Shown here: positions 37,052-44,184 of the stretch, in pieces | Layout of the letters: each line of letters starts with the position of its first letter | Position numbering within the stretch: the first letter of the stretch is position 1 | DNA from: Ensifer adhaerens | Lineage (GTDB): Bacteria > Pseudomonadota > Alphaproteobacteria > Rhizobiales > Rhizobiaceae | DNA length: 64,000 nucleotides | NCBI GenBank assembly: GCA_900215285.1 | Contig: OCMG01000004.1 | Span: 1,173,501-1,237,500 of the forward strand | Direction of reading: 5' to 3' | Notes under the pieces: model-generated | Seen by the model: the letters and a program-made list of their open reading frames with translations, nothing else | Databases searched by the model: none | What the model was told of the DNA's origin: nothing | Position numbers and translations under genes: made by a program

Positions 37052-37471
37052 ATGGACCCGAGAGTGCTTCCCGATACCGAGAGCAGACTGCGCGATTCCG
37101 GTTTGCGGCCGACGCGCCAGCGTATTGCGCTGGCGGACCTGCTGTTCGCCAAGGGCGACCGCCATCTGACGGCCGAGGAACTGCATGAAGAGGCAACCGT
37201 TGCCGGTGTGCCGGTTTCACTGGCGACCGTCTACAATACGTTGCATCAGTTTACTGAAGCCGGTCTCTTGCGCGTGCTCGCCATTGAGAGCGCCAAGACC
37301 TATTTCGACACCAACGTGTCCGACCATCACCATTTTTATGTCGAGGGCGACAGCGAAGTCGTCGATATTCCGGTCAGCAATCTGGAAATCAGCAATCTTC
37401 CATTACCCCCCGAGGGCATGGAAATCGCCCATGTGGACGTGGTGATCAGGCTGCGGCGCAAGACGCGCTGA
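37052..37471 (+). CDS. irr: Iron response regulator Irr
   Basis: A 139-residue Fur-family regulator that in rhizobia represses iron-consuming genes when haem is scarce. It shows LRPTRQRIALADLLFAKGDRH in the DNA-binding wing, VSLATVYNTLHQFTEAGLLRV (recognition helix) and DHHHFYVEGD, the His cluster linked to haem binding, with VDVVIRLRRKTR at the end. The ATG at 37052 gives the usual rhizobial length; an earlier ATG at 36992 would add 20 residues not seen in the family. The fabA neighbourhood is conserved in Rhizobiaceae. Confidence 0.93.
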   Translation: MDPRVLPDTESRLRDSGLRPTRQRIALADLLFAKGDRHLTAEELHEEATVAGVPVSLATVYNTLHQFTEAGLLRVLAIESAKTYFDTNVSDHHHFYVEGDSEVVDIPVSNLEISNLPLPPEGMEIAHVDVVIRLRRKTR

Positions 37472-37571
37472 CATTGCCGCCGCCGGTGCTTTGAAACCAG
37501 CTGCGCCCATTCCGACTTTCCGTATGGAAGATGAACTCGTTCGCTGGTGCGCTTGAACGTTTCCGTTGAAC

Positions 37572-37652
37572 GCGGAAATGCTCTATCTCTTTGTCTTTTA
37601 TAATCTCGGACGTGAAGTCAGTCTCCACTTTCGGCTCGGAATTGCTCTATCG
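37572..37652. repeat. Family A interspersed repeat, copy 2
   Basis: Blocks GGAAATGCTCTATCTCTTTG, TCTCGGACGTGAAGTC, TCTCCACTTTCGGC and TCGGAATTGCTCTA in the same order as the other copies. It lies between irr and the TRIC channel gene. The terminal GCTCTA supplies the stop codon (TAG on the minus strand) of the channel gene. Confidence 0.75.
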
Positions 37653-38294
37653 CCGCATGGATGGAATTTCATCCGGATGGCGGCCGGGGCGCTGGCGGTA
37701 TCCGGTCAGGCGCCAGCCGAATTTCAAGGCGCCGCCGCGAATGACAAAGGCGGCTAGCGCTGCGACTGCTGCCGAAAGGGTATGCGACAGATCCAGTTGG
37801 ACGAGCCCTGTATAGACGCCCGCGCCGGCAAGTGCTGCGGTGACGTAGATTTCCGGCCGCAGCAGCACGGAGGGTTCGCCAGTCAGAAGATCACGCAGGA
37901 TGCCTCCGAAGGCCGCTGTCAAGACGCCGGTGACGATCGCGACCGTTGGCGAGCCGGATGCCTCCAGGCCCTTCTGCGCTCCAATGACGCAATAGGCCGA
38001 AAGCCCGACCGCATCGAGCCAGAGGAGCCAGACATAGCGGGATTCCAAGAGGTGGGCGGTAAAGAACAGCAGGACCGCAACACCGGCACAGACCATGATA
38101 TAGATGGGGTTTACGACCCAGAAGACAGGGACATCGCCGAGCACCAGATCCCTGAATGTTCCGCCGCCGACGGCGGTGACGACGGCCAGGAACAGGAAGC
38201 CGATGATGTCCATCTGCTTGCGCGAGGCCGACAAGGCGCCCGTCGCTGCAAACACGGCGATCCCGGCATAGTTCAGAATATCGGCGAAACCCAT
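37647..38294 (-). CDS. Trimeric intracellular cation (TRIC) channel family protein
   Basis: A 215-residue membrane protein (UPF0126) with six or seven helices forming two homologous halves: [20 protein letters not shown] followed by [24 protein letters not shown], and in the second half [26 protein letters not shown]. Glycine-rich GGGxxRD motifs are the family mark. Prokaryotic TRIC proteins conduct monovalent cations. The last codons run into repeat A, which provides the stop. Confidence 0.88.
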   Translation of the reverse strand: [215 protein letters not shown]

Positions 38295-38518
38295 CAGGCT
38301 CTCTCCCGGGCATCAACGGATCGTCCTTCGGTTTAACCTGCAGAGCTGCCGTCAGGCTTGAGTGGCGTTATTTTCTTGAAGGTTGACAATTCTTAAACGC
38401 GGAGACCGCGACTGTTGATCATCGGCGCATGTCTAAATTTTTCTCGATGTTGGAAGGCCTATGTTAATCCCCAGCTCGCTATAAATCGCTAGGTGTCAGC
38501 AAGAAAGATGAAACAGAC

Positions 38519-39730
38519 ATGCGTCTCGAAGGCTTCCTGAAATCGGCGGTTGGTCGCTTCATACGTGAGAGACGAGGAAACTTCGGTATCCTTGCGGCTG
38601 TTCTCATTCCGGTCATCCTGACCGCAGTGGCAGTCAGTTTGGATATTTCGAAACTGCTGTCCGACAAGGGGCGGCTGTCGGCCGCGATGGACGCGGCATC
38701 GCTTGCCACGGCTTCAGCTCTGACCAATGGCGACATCACGATGGCCCAGGCTCAGGAATTTGCAGTGCGGATTGCTGCCGGTCAGATGGCCGCGGTTCTT
38801 TCCGACGCACAGATCAAGGAACTGAAGACATCCATTGTGGCGACCGTGACCAGTCAGGGCAGTGGCAGCAAGAAGGATTACACGGTCAAGGTGACCGGGC
38901 GGTTCACGTCGCAACTGATGGCCTTTTCGGCCTTCCATGCCGATGGCGGCCGCACCGTTGCGGGCAGCAGCACGTCGACCAGCCAGGCACAGACAGCGAC
39001 GGCGATCTCGCTATACCTGGTCGTCGACCAGTCCGGCTCGATGGCGTGGCCGACTGATACCGAGGATACGACGCAGCCCTATGGCTGCTATCAGTATCCT
39101 GAAAAGAAGTGGGACCAGAGGGTCTTCTCCTATCCCTGCTACATCAGCAAGATCGCATCGCTGAAGACGGCGGCGGCCGGACTGTTTGACCAGATGGACG
39201 CCATCGAATCGGCCGATCCGGGCAACATGCTGGTACGTACCGGAGTGAATTCCTTCAACGACGCCGTTCAGAAGGGGTCTCCTCTGGCCTGGGGCACCAA
39301 GGACGCACGCAAATACATCTCTAATCTTCCTGTGAAGCCCACCGGAGGGACGGATATGACTGATGCTCTCGCCAACTCGAATAATTCGCTCAAATCGACG
39401 GAGGAAGCAAAGGCGCAGGCTGGAAAGGGAAACACCACGTTCAAGCGATTCATCGTCCTGATGACGGACGGAGAAAATACCGGTTACAGCAGCCAATGGA
39501 ACCCCTCGCTGGATGCTGAAACGCTGCGGACCTGCAATGATGCACGCTCCTCGGGCGTGGAAATATTCACCGTCGCTTATATGGCGCCTCCGAACGGTGA
39601 AACGTTGTTGAAGAACTGCGCCAACAATCTTTCAAACTATTACAAGGCTTCTGACGTCAAGACTCTGAACAAGGCCTTTGCGGATATCGGCGGCAAGGTC
39701 GCGAATCAGACGACGCGGATGACCAATTGA
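38519..39730 (+). CDS. TadG-like protein with a von Willebrand factor A domain
   Basis: A 403-residue protein. The N-terminal 45 residues are a TadE/TadG-type segment (RRGNFGILAAVLIPVILTAVAVSLDISKL, a pilin-like membrane helix). A secreted von Willebrand A domain follows, with the MIDAS motif D170-x-S172-x-S174 (VVDQSGSMAW), a conserved Thr-Asp (GGTDMTDALANS) and RFIVLMTDGENTG. In rhizobia such proteins occur as orphans outside the flp/tad pilus clusters. The role is probably surface adhesion or envelope assembly; no tad genes are present here. Confidence 0.85.
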   Translation: MRLEGFLKSAVGRFIRERRGNFGILAAVLIPVILTAVAVSLDISKLLSDKGRLSAAMDAASLATASALTNGDITMAQAQEFAVRIAAGQMAAVLSDAQIKELKTSIVATVTSQGSGSKKDYTVKVTGRFTSQLMAFSAFHADGGRTVAGSSTSTSQAQTATAISLYLVVDQSGSMAWPTDTEDTTQPYGCYQYPEKKWDQRVFSYPCYISKIASLKTAAAGLFDQMDAIESADPGNMLVRTGVNSFNDAVQKGSPLAWGTKDARKYISNLPVKPTGGTDMTDALANSNNSLKSTEEAKAQAGKGNTTFKRFIVLMTDGENTGYSSQWNPSLDAETLRTCNDARSSGVEIFTVAYMAPPNGETLLKNCANNLSNYYKASDVKTLNKAFADIGGKVANQTTRMTN

Positions 39731-39822
39731 TATGAGAACCGATTGACGGCGCAGTCCGCCTTGATTTCCACATATCCCGTCACCAGTTTTACCTCCATCG
39801 AGAAACCCTTATGGAGAGACGC

Positions 39823-39924
39823 GTGAACAAGACTTTCGTGAAATGGACGACCTACGGCATCCTGGCGCTGGTGGCGGCATCGATGGTGGCCGTCGATCTT
39901 CTGTCAGTCGTAGCCGTCGAGTGA
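39823..39924 (+). CDS. 33-residue predicted single-helix membrane peptide
   Basis: A short frame starting GTG (ATG at 39811 is also in frame), MNKTFVKWTTYGILALVAAS followed by MVAVDLLSVVAVE: a basic N-terminus then one hydrophobic helix. GGAGAG lies 4-9 nt before the GTG, a well-placed ribosome site. It follows the von Willebrand gene by 92 bp. No family is recognised, and the coding status rests on the ribosome site and the helix. Confidence 0.5.
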   Translation: MNKTFVKWTTYGILALVAASMVAVDLLSVVAVE

Positions 39925-39997
39925 GCGCGTCAAACGCGCTCATTTCACATGCGTGACATGTTCTTCGTGTCTATCAAGTAACGGTAATGGGAAGATT

Positions 39998-40073
<76 letters not shown>

Positions 40074-40247
40074 ATACTTGCCAAGCTTTCCGCTGGCGTG
40101 TCCGGGATTGGGCCCCGGAAGGTGGCGGCTTGATAACGCTGCTTAATCGCGTTGGCAAGCCCCAAATTCGAAAGTCGGAAATTTTTATTCCGGCCCTGTC
40201 TCCGCCCCGCGAACGCCATCGTCCTGCGGGGCGAAATCTTTTCAGAA

Positions 40248-40640
40248 TCAGACTTCGTCTTCGTCGCTGTTGACGCTGATGATGCCCGACATGTCGTCGT
40301 CCTCGTCATCTTCGTCGGCTTCGAGGAACGTATCGTCATCATCGTCGTCAAGTTCGACGTCGTCATCGCCGAGATCGGGCAAGTCTTCCGAGCCGCCGGC
40401 TGCTTCGTCGTCGGCATCCTCGAGAGAGACGAGTTCGATTTCCGTGTTTTCGGTATCGACCTCTGCGACGTCTTCCTCTTCTTCCTTCTCCATCAGCGCG
40501 CTGACCTTCGTTTCTTCGAAGAAGGAGAGGGGATAGGACTTGCCCGTGTAGGGCGAGACGATCGGATCGCGGTTCAGGTCATAGAATTTGCGGCCCGTAT
40601 CCGGGTCGACACGCTTCGTGCCAAGTTCTGCTTTCGCCAC
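40248..40640 (-). CDS. FYDLN acid domain protein (TIGR02300 family)
   Basis: A 130-residue protein with the family motif RKFYDLNRDPIVSPYTGKSY near the N-terminus and a very acidic tail (runs of Asp and Glu from about residue 50 on, including six consecutive Asp). This family is restricted to alphaproteobacteria; its function is not known. It stands alone next to tRNA-Ala. Confidence 0.92.
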   Translation of the reverse strand: MAKAELGTKRVDPDTGRKFYDLNRDPIVSPYTGKSYPLSFFEETKVSALMEKEEEEDVAEVDTENTEIELVSLEDADDEAAGGSEDLPDLGDDDVELDDDDDDTFLEADEDDEDDDMSGIISVNSDEDEV

Positions 40641-40936
40641 GGTGAAACCTCGTGTGTCGCCATTCGAAGTCCGGCATGGCCGAACTGGTGATTGAGACGA
40701 AATAAAATCAAGCCGGTCCCATACTCATCTTGCCGCCGCCTGTCAAAGCCAAACTTGACCACCCTGCGATATGTGCGGATCGCATAAAAACCGAACGTTA
40801 ATCTTCAGGATTTATAAACGATCTGAGTTCTGTTTACCGCCCCCCTGTTTCGTGGCGGGTCTCGCGCTTGAGTCCATGCCCCCGGATCACACGCCATGTC
40901 CGGATGTTGTCGGCATGTTTGTATGGAGTAATGACG

Positions 40937-41512
40937 ATGCGTTGGGTGTTTCTGGCATGTTTGCTGGTCCTTGCCGGCTGCGCCACGGTTCCGCGGCATA
41001 CGACGAATGCCTGTGCGATCTTCGACCAGAAGGACAGCTTCTTCGACAATTGGCGCGACGCGACACGAAAGGCCGAAGCGCGCTGGGGTGTCCCGGCGCC
41101 CATTCTGCTTGCCACGATCTATACCGAATCCGGTTTCCGCTCCAACGCGCGTCCGCCGCGCAAGAAACTACTTGGCTTCATTCCCTGGTCGCGACCCTCG
41201 ACGGCCTACGGCTATTCGCAGGCGCTGGATGGCACCTGGTCGCACTACATGGCAGAGACGGGTCATTTCACGGCAAGGCGGACCAGCTTTGCGGACGCGG
41301 TCGACTTTGCCGGCTGGTTCCATCGCAAGAGCTATGAGATGAACCGGATCGCCCTCAACGATCCCTACAACCTCTATCTTGCCTACCATTCCGGGCAGCA
41401 GGGCTACGCGCGCCAGAGCTATGTCGGCAATGCGGATGCGCTCAATGGCGCCCAGCGCTTCACCCGGATCGCCTATCGTTACGCTGCCCAGTTGCGAACC
41501 TGCCCGAACTGA
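40937..41512 (+). CDS. Lytic transglycosylase-like lipoprotein
   Basis: A 191-residue lipoprotein: MRWVFLACLLVLAGC gives a signal peptide with lipobox LAGC. The SLT-type domain has the catalytic Glu in ATIYTESGFRS, followed by AYGYSQALDGTW and YLAYHSGQQGYARQSY, as in EMtlA/Slt-like peptidoglycan lyases that leave 1,6-anhydro-muropeptides. GGAG lies 8 nt upstream of the chosen ATG; one at 40931 is too close to it. It lies upstream of the tandem sRNA region. Confidence 0.88.
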   Translation: MRWVFLACLLVLAGCATVPRHTTNACAIFDQKDSFFDNWRDATRKAEARWGVPAPILLATIYTESGFRSNARPPRKKLLGFIPWSRPSTAYGYSQALDGTWSHYMAETGHFTARRTSFADAVDFAGWFHRKSYEMNRIALNDPYNLYLAYHSGQQGYARQSYVGNADALNGAQRFTRIAYRYAAQLRTCPN

Positions 41513-41520
41513 GGGCGGAT

Positions 41521-41556
41521 CATTAAATCGCCACTTTCGGCCGCCATGTTGACCCT
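41521..41556 (+). promoter_or_regulatory. Upstream box of sRNA 1 (duplicated element)
   Basis: The segment GCCACTTTCGGCCGCCATG then TTGACC recurs with few changes upstream of the second RNA at 41797-41822 (GCCACATTCGGACGGCCATT then TTGAAC). The shared pattern GCCAC-x-TTCGG-x-CG...CAT-x-TTGA-x-CC suggests that both RNAs share promoter and regulator sites. Confidence 0.5.
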
Positions 41557-41700
41557 CAGAGGCCGCCGCCTGCGGCCCGAAAGGCGCGAAACCGTCCCCC
41601 TAGAATTTTCGCGCCGCCAGCGGTCGCCATCGCCCCATGGCGCTGCGTCACATACCGGCCGCAACGGAATATGCCCCTTCCGTTGCGGCCTATTTCTTTC
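41557..41700 (+). ncRNA. Small RNA 1 of a tandem pair, AbcR-like
   Basis: A non-coding transcript is inferred from three stacked hairpins and a terminator. Hairpin 1 is GGCGCGAAA/TTTCGCGCC (41583-41615) with loop bases CCGTCCCCC; hairpin 2 is CGCCAT/ATGGCG; hairpin 3 is the 13-bp stem GGCCGCAACGGAA/TTCCGTTGCGGCC (41657-41690) followed by TATTTCTTT. Pyrimidine-rich loops could pair with ribosome sites. The 5' end is approximate. Location between a transglycosylase gene and a MarR gene fits AbcR1/AbcR2, as far as I recall the rhizobial locus. Confidence 0.7.
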
Positions 41701-41796
41701 ATGAATTCAATCTGTTTCGAGATCTGCGCGGTCCGCGTGCGGCGTCTGTTCAACCCGCTCATGATTACCAATTTGTAATCCCTGTGACCTTGAAAA

Positions 41797-41822
41797 GCCA
41801 CATTCGGACGGCCATTTTGAAC
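41797..41822 (+). promoter_or_regulatory. Upstream box of sRNA 2 (duplicated element)
   Basis: Second copy of the conserved box seen at 41530-41554. The two copies differ at only a few positions over about 25 bp, while the DNA between them is unrelated. Confidence 0.5.
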
Positions 41823-41824
41823 CC

Positions 41825-41980
41825 GTCGGCGATTGATCACGCCGCTGTCTGACAAACGGCCTGTCCCCCGCCATTGTCAGACGTGGACAAAGACCTCATC
41901 CCCCCTCTCCGGGTCTTTGTCCCCAAATCGCAAGCCGCCATGGCGTCCCCCTCCAGGCCATGGCGGCTTTTGCGTTTCTC
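41825..41980 (+). ncRNA. Small RNA 2 of a tandem pair, AbcR-like
   Basis: Three hairpins again: GTCTGACAA/TTGTCAGAC (41847-41882), GGACAAAGACC/GGTCTTTGTCC (41885-41922) with a loop TCATCCCCCCTCTCC that carries a CTCC-rich anti-ribosome-site tract, and a 13-bp terminator stem AAGCCGCCATGGC/GCCATGGCGGCTT (41932-41969) followed by TTGCGTTTCTC. The layout copies sRNA 1 and matches AbcR-type sRNAs that repress ABC-transporter mRNAs with Hfq. The 5' end is approximate. Confidence 0.72.
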
Positions 41981-42085
41981 GGGCACCCCTCAAGAAAACA
42001 CCTGGTGAATTCGCTGTCGAGCAAGTTGCATAGCCTGCTTTGGTTCGGATTGCCGCGAATCGCCGCCTCGTCTATCAAGTCAGCC

Positions 42086-42574
42086 ATGGCCTTTGACCTC
42101 ACCAGTTCCGCGACCTATCTTTCAAGCCTGCTGGCGCGCGGCTTTGCACGGTCTTTCCAGGAGCGGGCTGCGAGCCTTGGCTTTTCGCCCGGCCAGTATC
42201 CGATCCTGGTGGCGCTGTGGGCCGAAGACGGCCTGACGCAGCGCCAGCTTGTCGACAGGTTGGACATCGAGCAGGCGACCATGGCCAACACGCTCGCCCG
42301 CATGGAACGCGACGGGCTGGTCGAGCGGCGGCCGCATCCGAGCGACAGGCGGGCGCAACTGCTTTTCCTGACGGAGCGGGCGAAGGGCATGCAGGCGGAG
42401 GCCGAGCAGGCTGCACGGGCGGCCGAAGATGCGATGTTTTCCGGCTTCCGGCGCTTCGAGCGCGAACTGGTTCTCGAATACATGCGCTGGCTGGTCGAGA
42501 ATGCCCGCAAGCTGGAAGAGGACCCCGAGACGCTTCCTGGACCGATTTCGGAAAGAAAACGGATTCCTGTTTGA
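42086..42574 (+). CDS. MarR-family transcriptional regulator
   Basis: A 162-residue winged-helix regulator. The DNA-binding region (about residues 40-105) has LTQRQLVDRLDIEQATMANTL, RMERDGLVERRPHPSDRRAQ and LLFLTERAK, the MarR pattern. The ATG at 42086 is chosen; the upstream open frame crosses the sRNA terminator and is not credible. No obvious regulated gene; it is followed by an M20 peptidase gene on the same strand after 56 bp. Confidence 0.88.
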   Translation: MAFDLTSSATYLSSLLARGFARSFQERAASLGFSPGQYPILVALWAEDGLTQRQLVDRLDIEQATMANTLARMERDGLVERRPHPSDRRAQLLFLTERAKGMQAEAEQAARAAEDAMFSGFRRFERELVLEYMRWLVENARKLEEDPETLPGPISERKRIPV

Positions 42575-42630
42575 GCCATTGTCGGCTATGGTCGCGAACG
42601 AACTCCTCCCAGCAATCTGGATTTCCTGTC

Positions 42631-44019
42631 ATGGCCCCAATAGACAACGTGCTGTCCCGCGCGGACGAAAACCTGCCCTCCAGCCTGGAGCGGCTCTTCG
42701 AGCTCGTCCGCATCAAGTCGATCTCCACCGATCCGACCTTCAAGGCCGAATGCCGCAAGGCCGCCGAATATCTCGTCACTGTTCTGACCGGGTTGGGCTT
42801 CGATGCTTCCGTGCGCGATACTGCCGGTCATCCCATGGTCGTGGCCCATCACGCAGGCGAGAAGGCCGATAGCCCGCATGTTCTGTTCTATGGCCACTAC
42901 GACGTGCAGCCGGTCGATCCCATCGAACTTTGGGAAACCGATCCGTTCGAGCCCTCCATCAAGGAAGAGGCGTCGGGCCGCAAGATCATCACCGGTCGCG
43001 GCACGTCCGACGACAAGGGTCAGCTCCTGACCTTCGTGGAGGCCGTGCGCGCCTACAAGGACGTGAAGGGCGCGCTCCCGGTACGGGTCACCATTCTTTT
43101 CGAAGGCGAGGAAGAATCTGGCTCTCCGTCGCTGAAGCCCTTCCTCGAGGCCAACAAGGCCGAGCTGAAGGCGGATTTCGCACTCGTCTGCGATACGTCC
43201 ATGTGGGATGCCGAGACGCCGGCGATCTCGGCCGGCCTGCGGGGACTGGTGGGCGAGGAGATCATCGTCAAGGCGGCCAGTCGTGACCTCCATTCCGGCT
43301 ATTACGGGGGCGCTGCCGCCAACCCGATCCACATTCTTTCCGACATTCTCTCCGGTCTTCATGACGAAACGGGCGCTGTCACGCTGCCCGGCTTCTACGA
43401 TGGGGTGGAAGAGACGCCGGCCGACATCAAGGCCAAGTGGGAAGAGCTGGGTCGCTCCGGCGAGGACTTCCTTGGCGCCATCGGCCTGTCCATCCCCTCG
43501 GGCGAAAGGGGTCGTTCGATCCTCGAACTCACCTGGGCGCGGCCGACGGCCGAGGTCAACGGCATTATCGGCGGCTATACCGGAGGCGGCTTCAAGACGG
43601 TGATTGCAGCACAGGCCTCGGCGAAGATTTCCTTCCGCCTTGTCGGCAAGCAGGACCCGGCGAAGATCCGCGAAGGCTTCCGCGCCTACGTCAAGTCGCG
43701 CATTCCGGCCGATTGCTCCGTCGAGTTCCACGAACATGGCGGCTCGCCCGCGATCCAGCTGCCCTACGATTCGCCGCTTCTCAACAAGGCGCGCGAAGCC
43801 CTGTCGCAGGAATGGTCCAAGCCCGCGCTGATGATCGGCATGGGCGGCTCGATCCCCATCGTCGGCGATTTCCAGTCGCTGCTCGGCATGCCGTCGCTGC
43901 TGGCCGGCTTCGCACTGGCGGACGACCGGATCCATTCGCCGAACGAGAAGTACAATCTGGAATCCTATCGCAAGGGCATCCGATCCTGGATCCGCATCAT
44001 GGACGCGCTGGCGGCCTGA
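42631..44019 (+). CDS. M20 family metallopeptidase
   Basis: A 462-residue dinuclear zinc peptidase of the dipeptidase/ArgE/DapE family. The first metal region reads VLFYGHYDVQPVD (His and Asp), the second has RGTSDDKGQLLTFVEA with Asp, and ILFEGEEESGSPS supplies the catalytic Glu and next ligand. A dimerisation domain lies at about 200-370. The substrate is probably a dipeptide or acyl-amino acid. An earlier upstream frame is an antisense artefact of marR. A terminator follows. Confidence 0.9.
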   Translation: MAPIDNVLSRADENLPSSLERLFELVRIKSISTDPTFKAECRKAAEYLVTVLTGLGFDASVRDTAGHPMVVAHHAGEKADSPHVLFYGHYDVQPVDPIELWETDPFEPSIKEEASGRKIITGRGTSDDKGQLLTFVEAVRAYKDVKGALPVRVTILFEGEEESGSPSLKPFLEANKAELKADFALVCDTSMWDAETPAISAGLRGLVGEEIIVKAASRDLHSGYYGGAAANPIHILSDILSGLHDETGAVTLPGFYDGVEETPADIKAKWEELGRSGEDFLGAIGLSIPSGERGRSILELTWARPTAEVNGIIGGYTGGGFKTVIAAQASAKISFRLVGKQDPAKIREGFRAYVKSRIPADCSVEFHEHGGSPAIQLPYDSPLLNKAREALSQEWSKPALMIGMGGSIPIVGDFQSLLGMPSLLAGFALADDRIHSPNEKYNLESYRKGIRSWIRIMDALAA

Positions 44020-44042
44020 GAGGCGGGAAATTCCAGGCCTTG

Positions 44043-44074
44043 AAAAGGGCTGGCCGCCGCGCCAGCCCTTTTGT
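44043..44074. terminator. Terminator after the M20 peptidase gene
   Basis: AAAAGGGCTGGC-N6-GCCAGCCCTTTT, a 12-bp perfect stem with TTTTG at the 3' end, 24 bp after the M20 stop. Confidence 0.9.
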
Positions 44075-44184
44075 TTCGAGATTGTGGCTCCGTGCCAGAA
44101 TGTTTAACGCCCCCTTAAACCGCCACAATTAAAGTTCAGGGCGACACAGGTCCCTCAAGCCCCTCAAGGACATAACCCGGCGGA

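Noticed and set aside
40204..40233. A CGCCCCGC/GCGGGGCG hairpin after the FYDLN gene
   Set aside because: It could be the gene's terminator, but no T-run follows on the minus strand and the loop is long; not listed as a feature.
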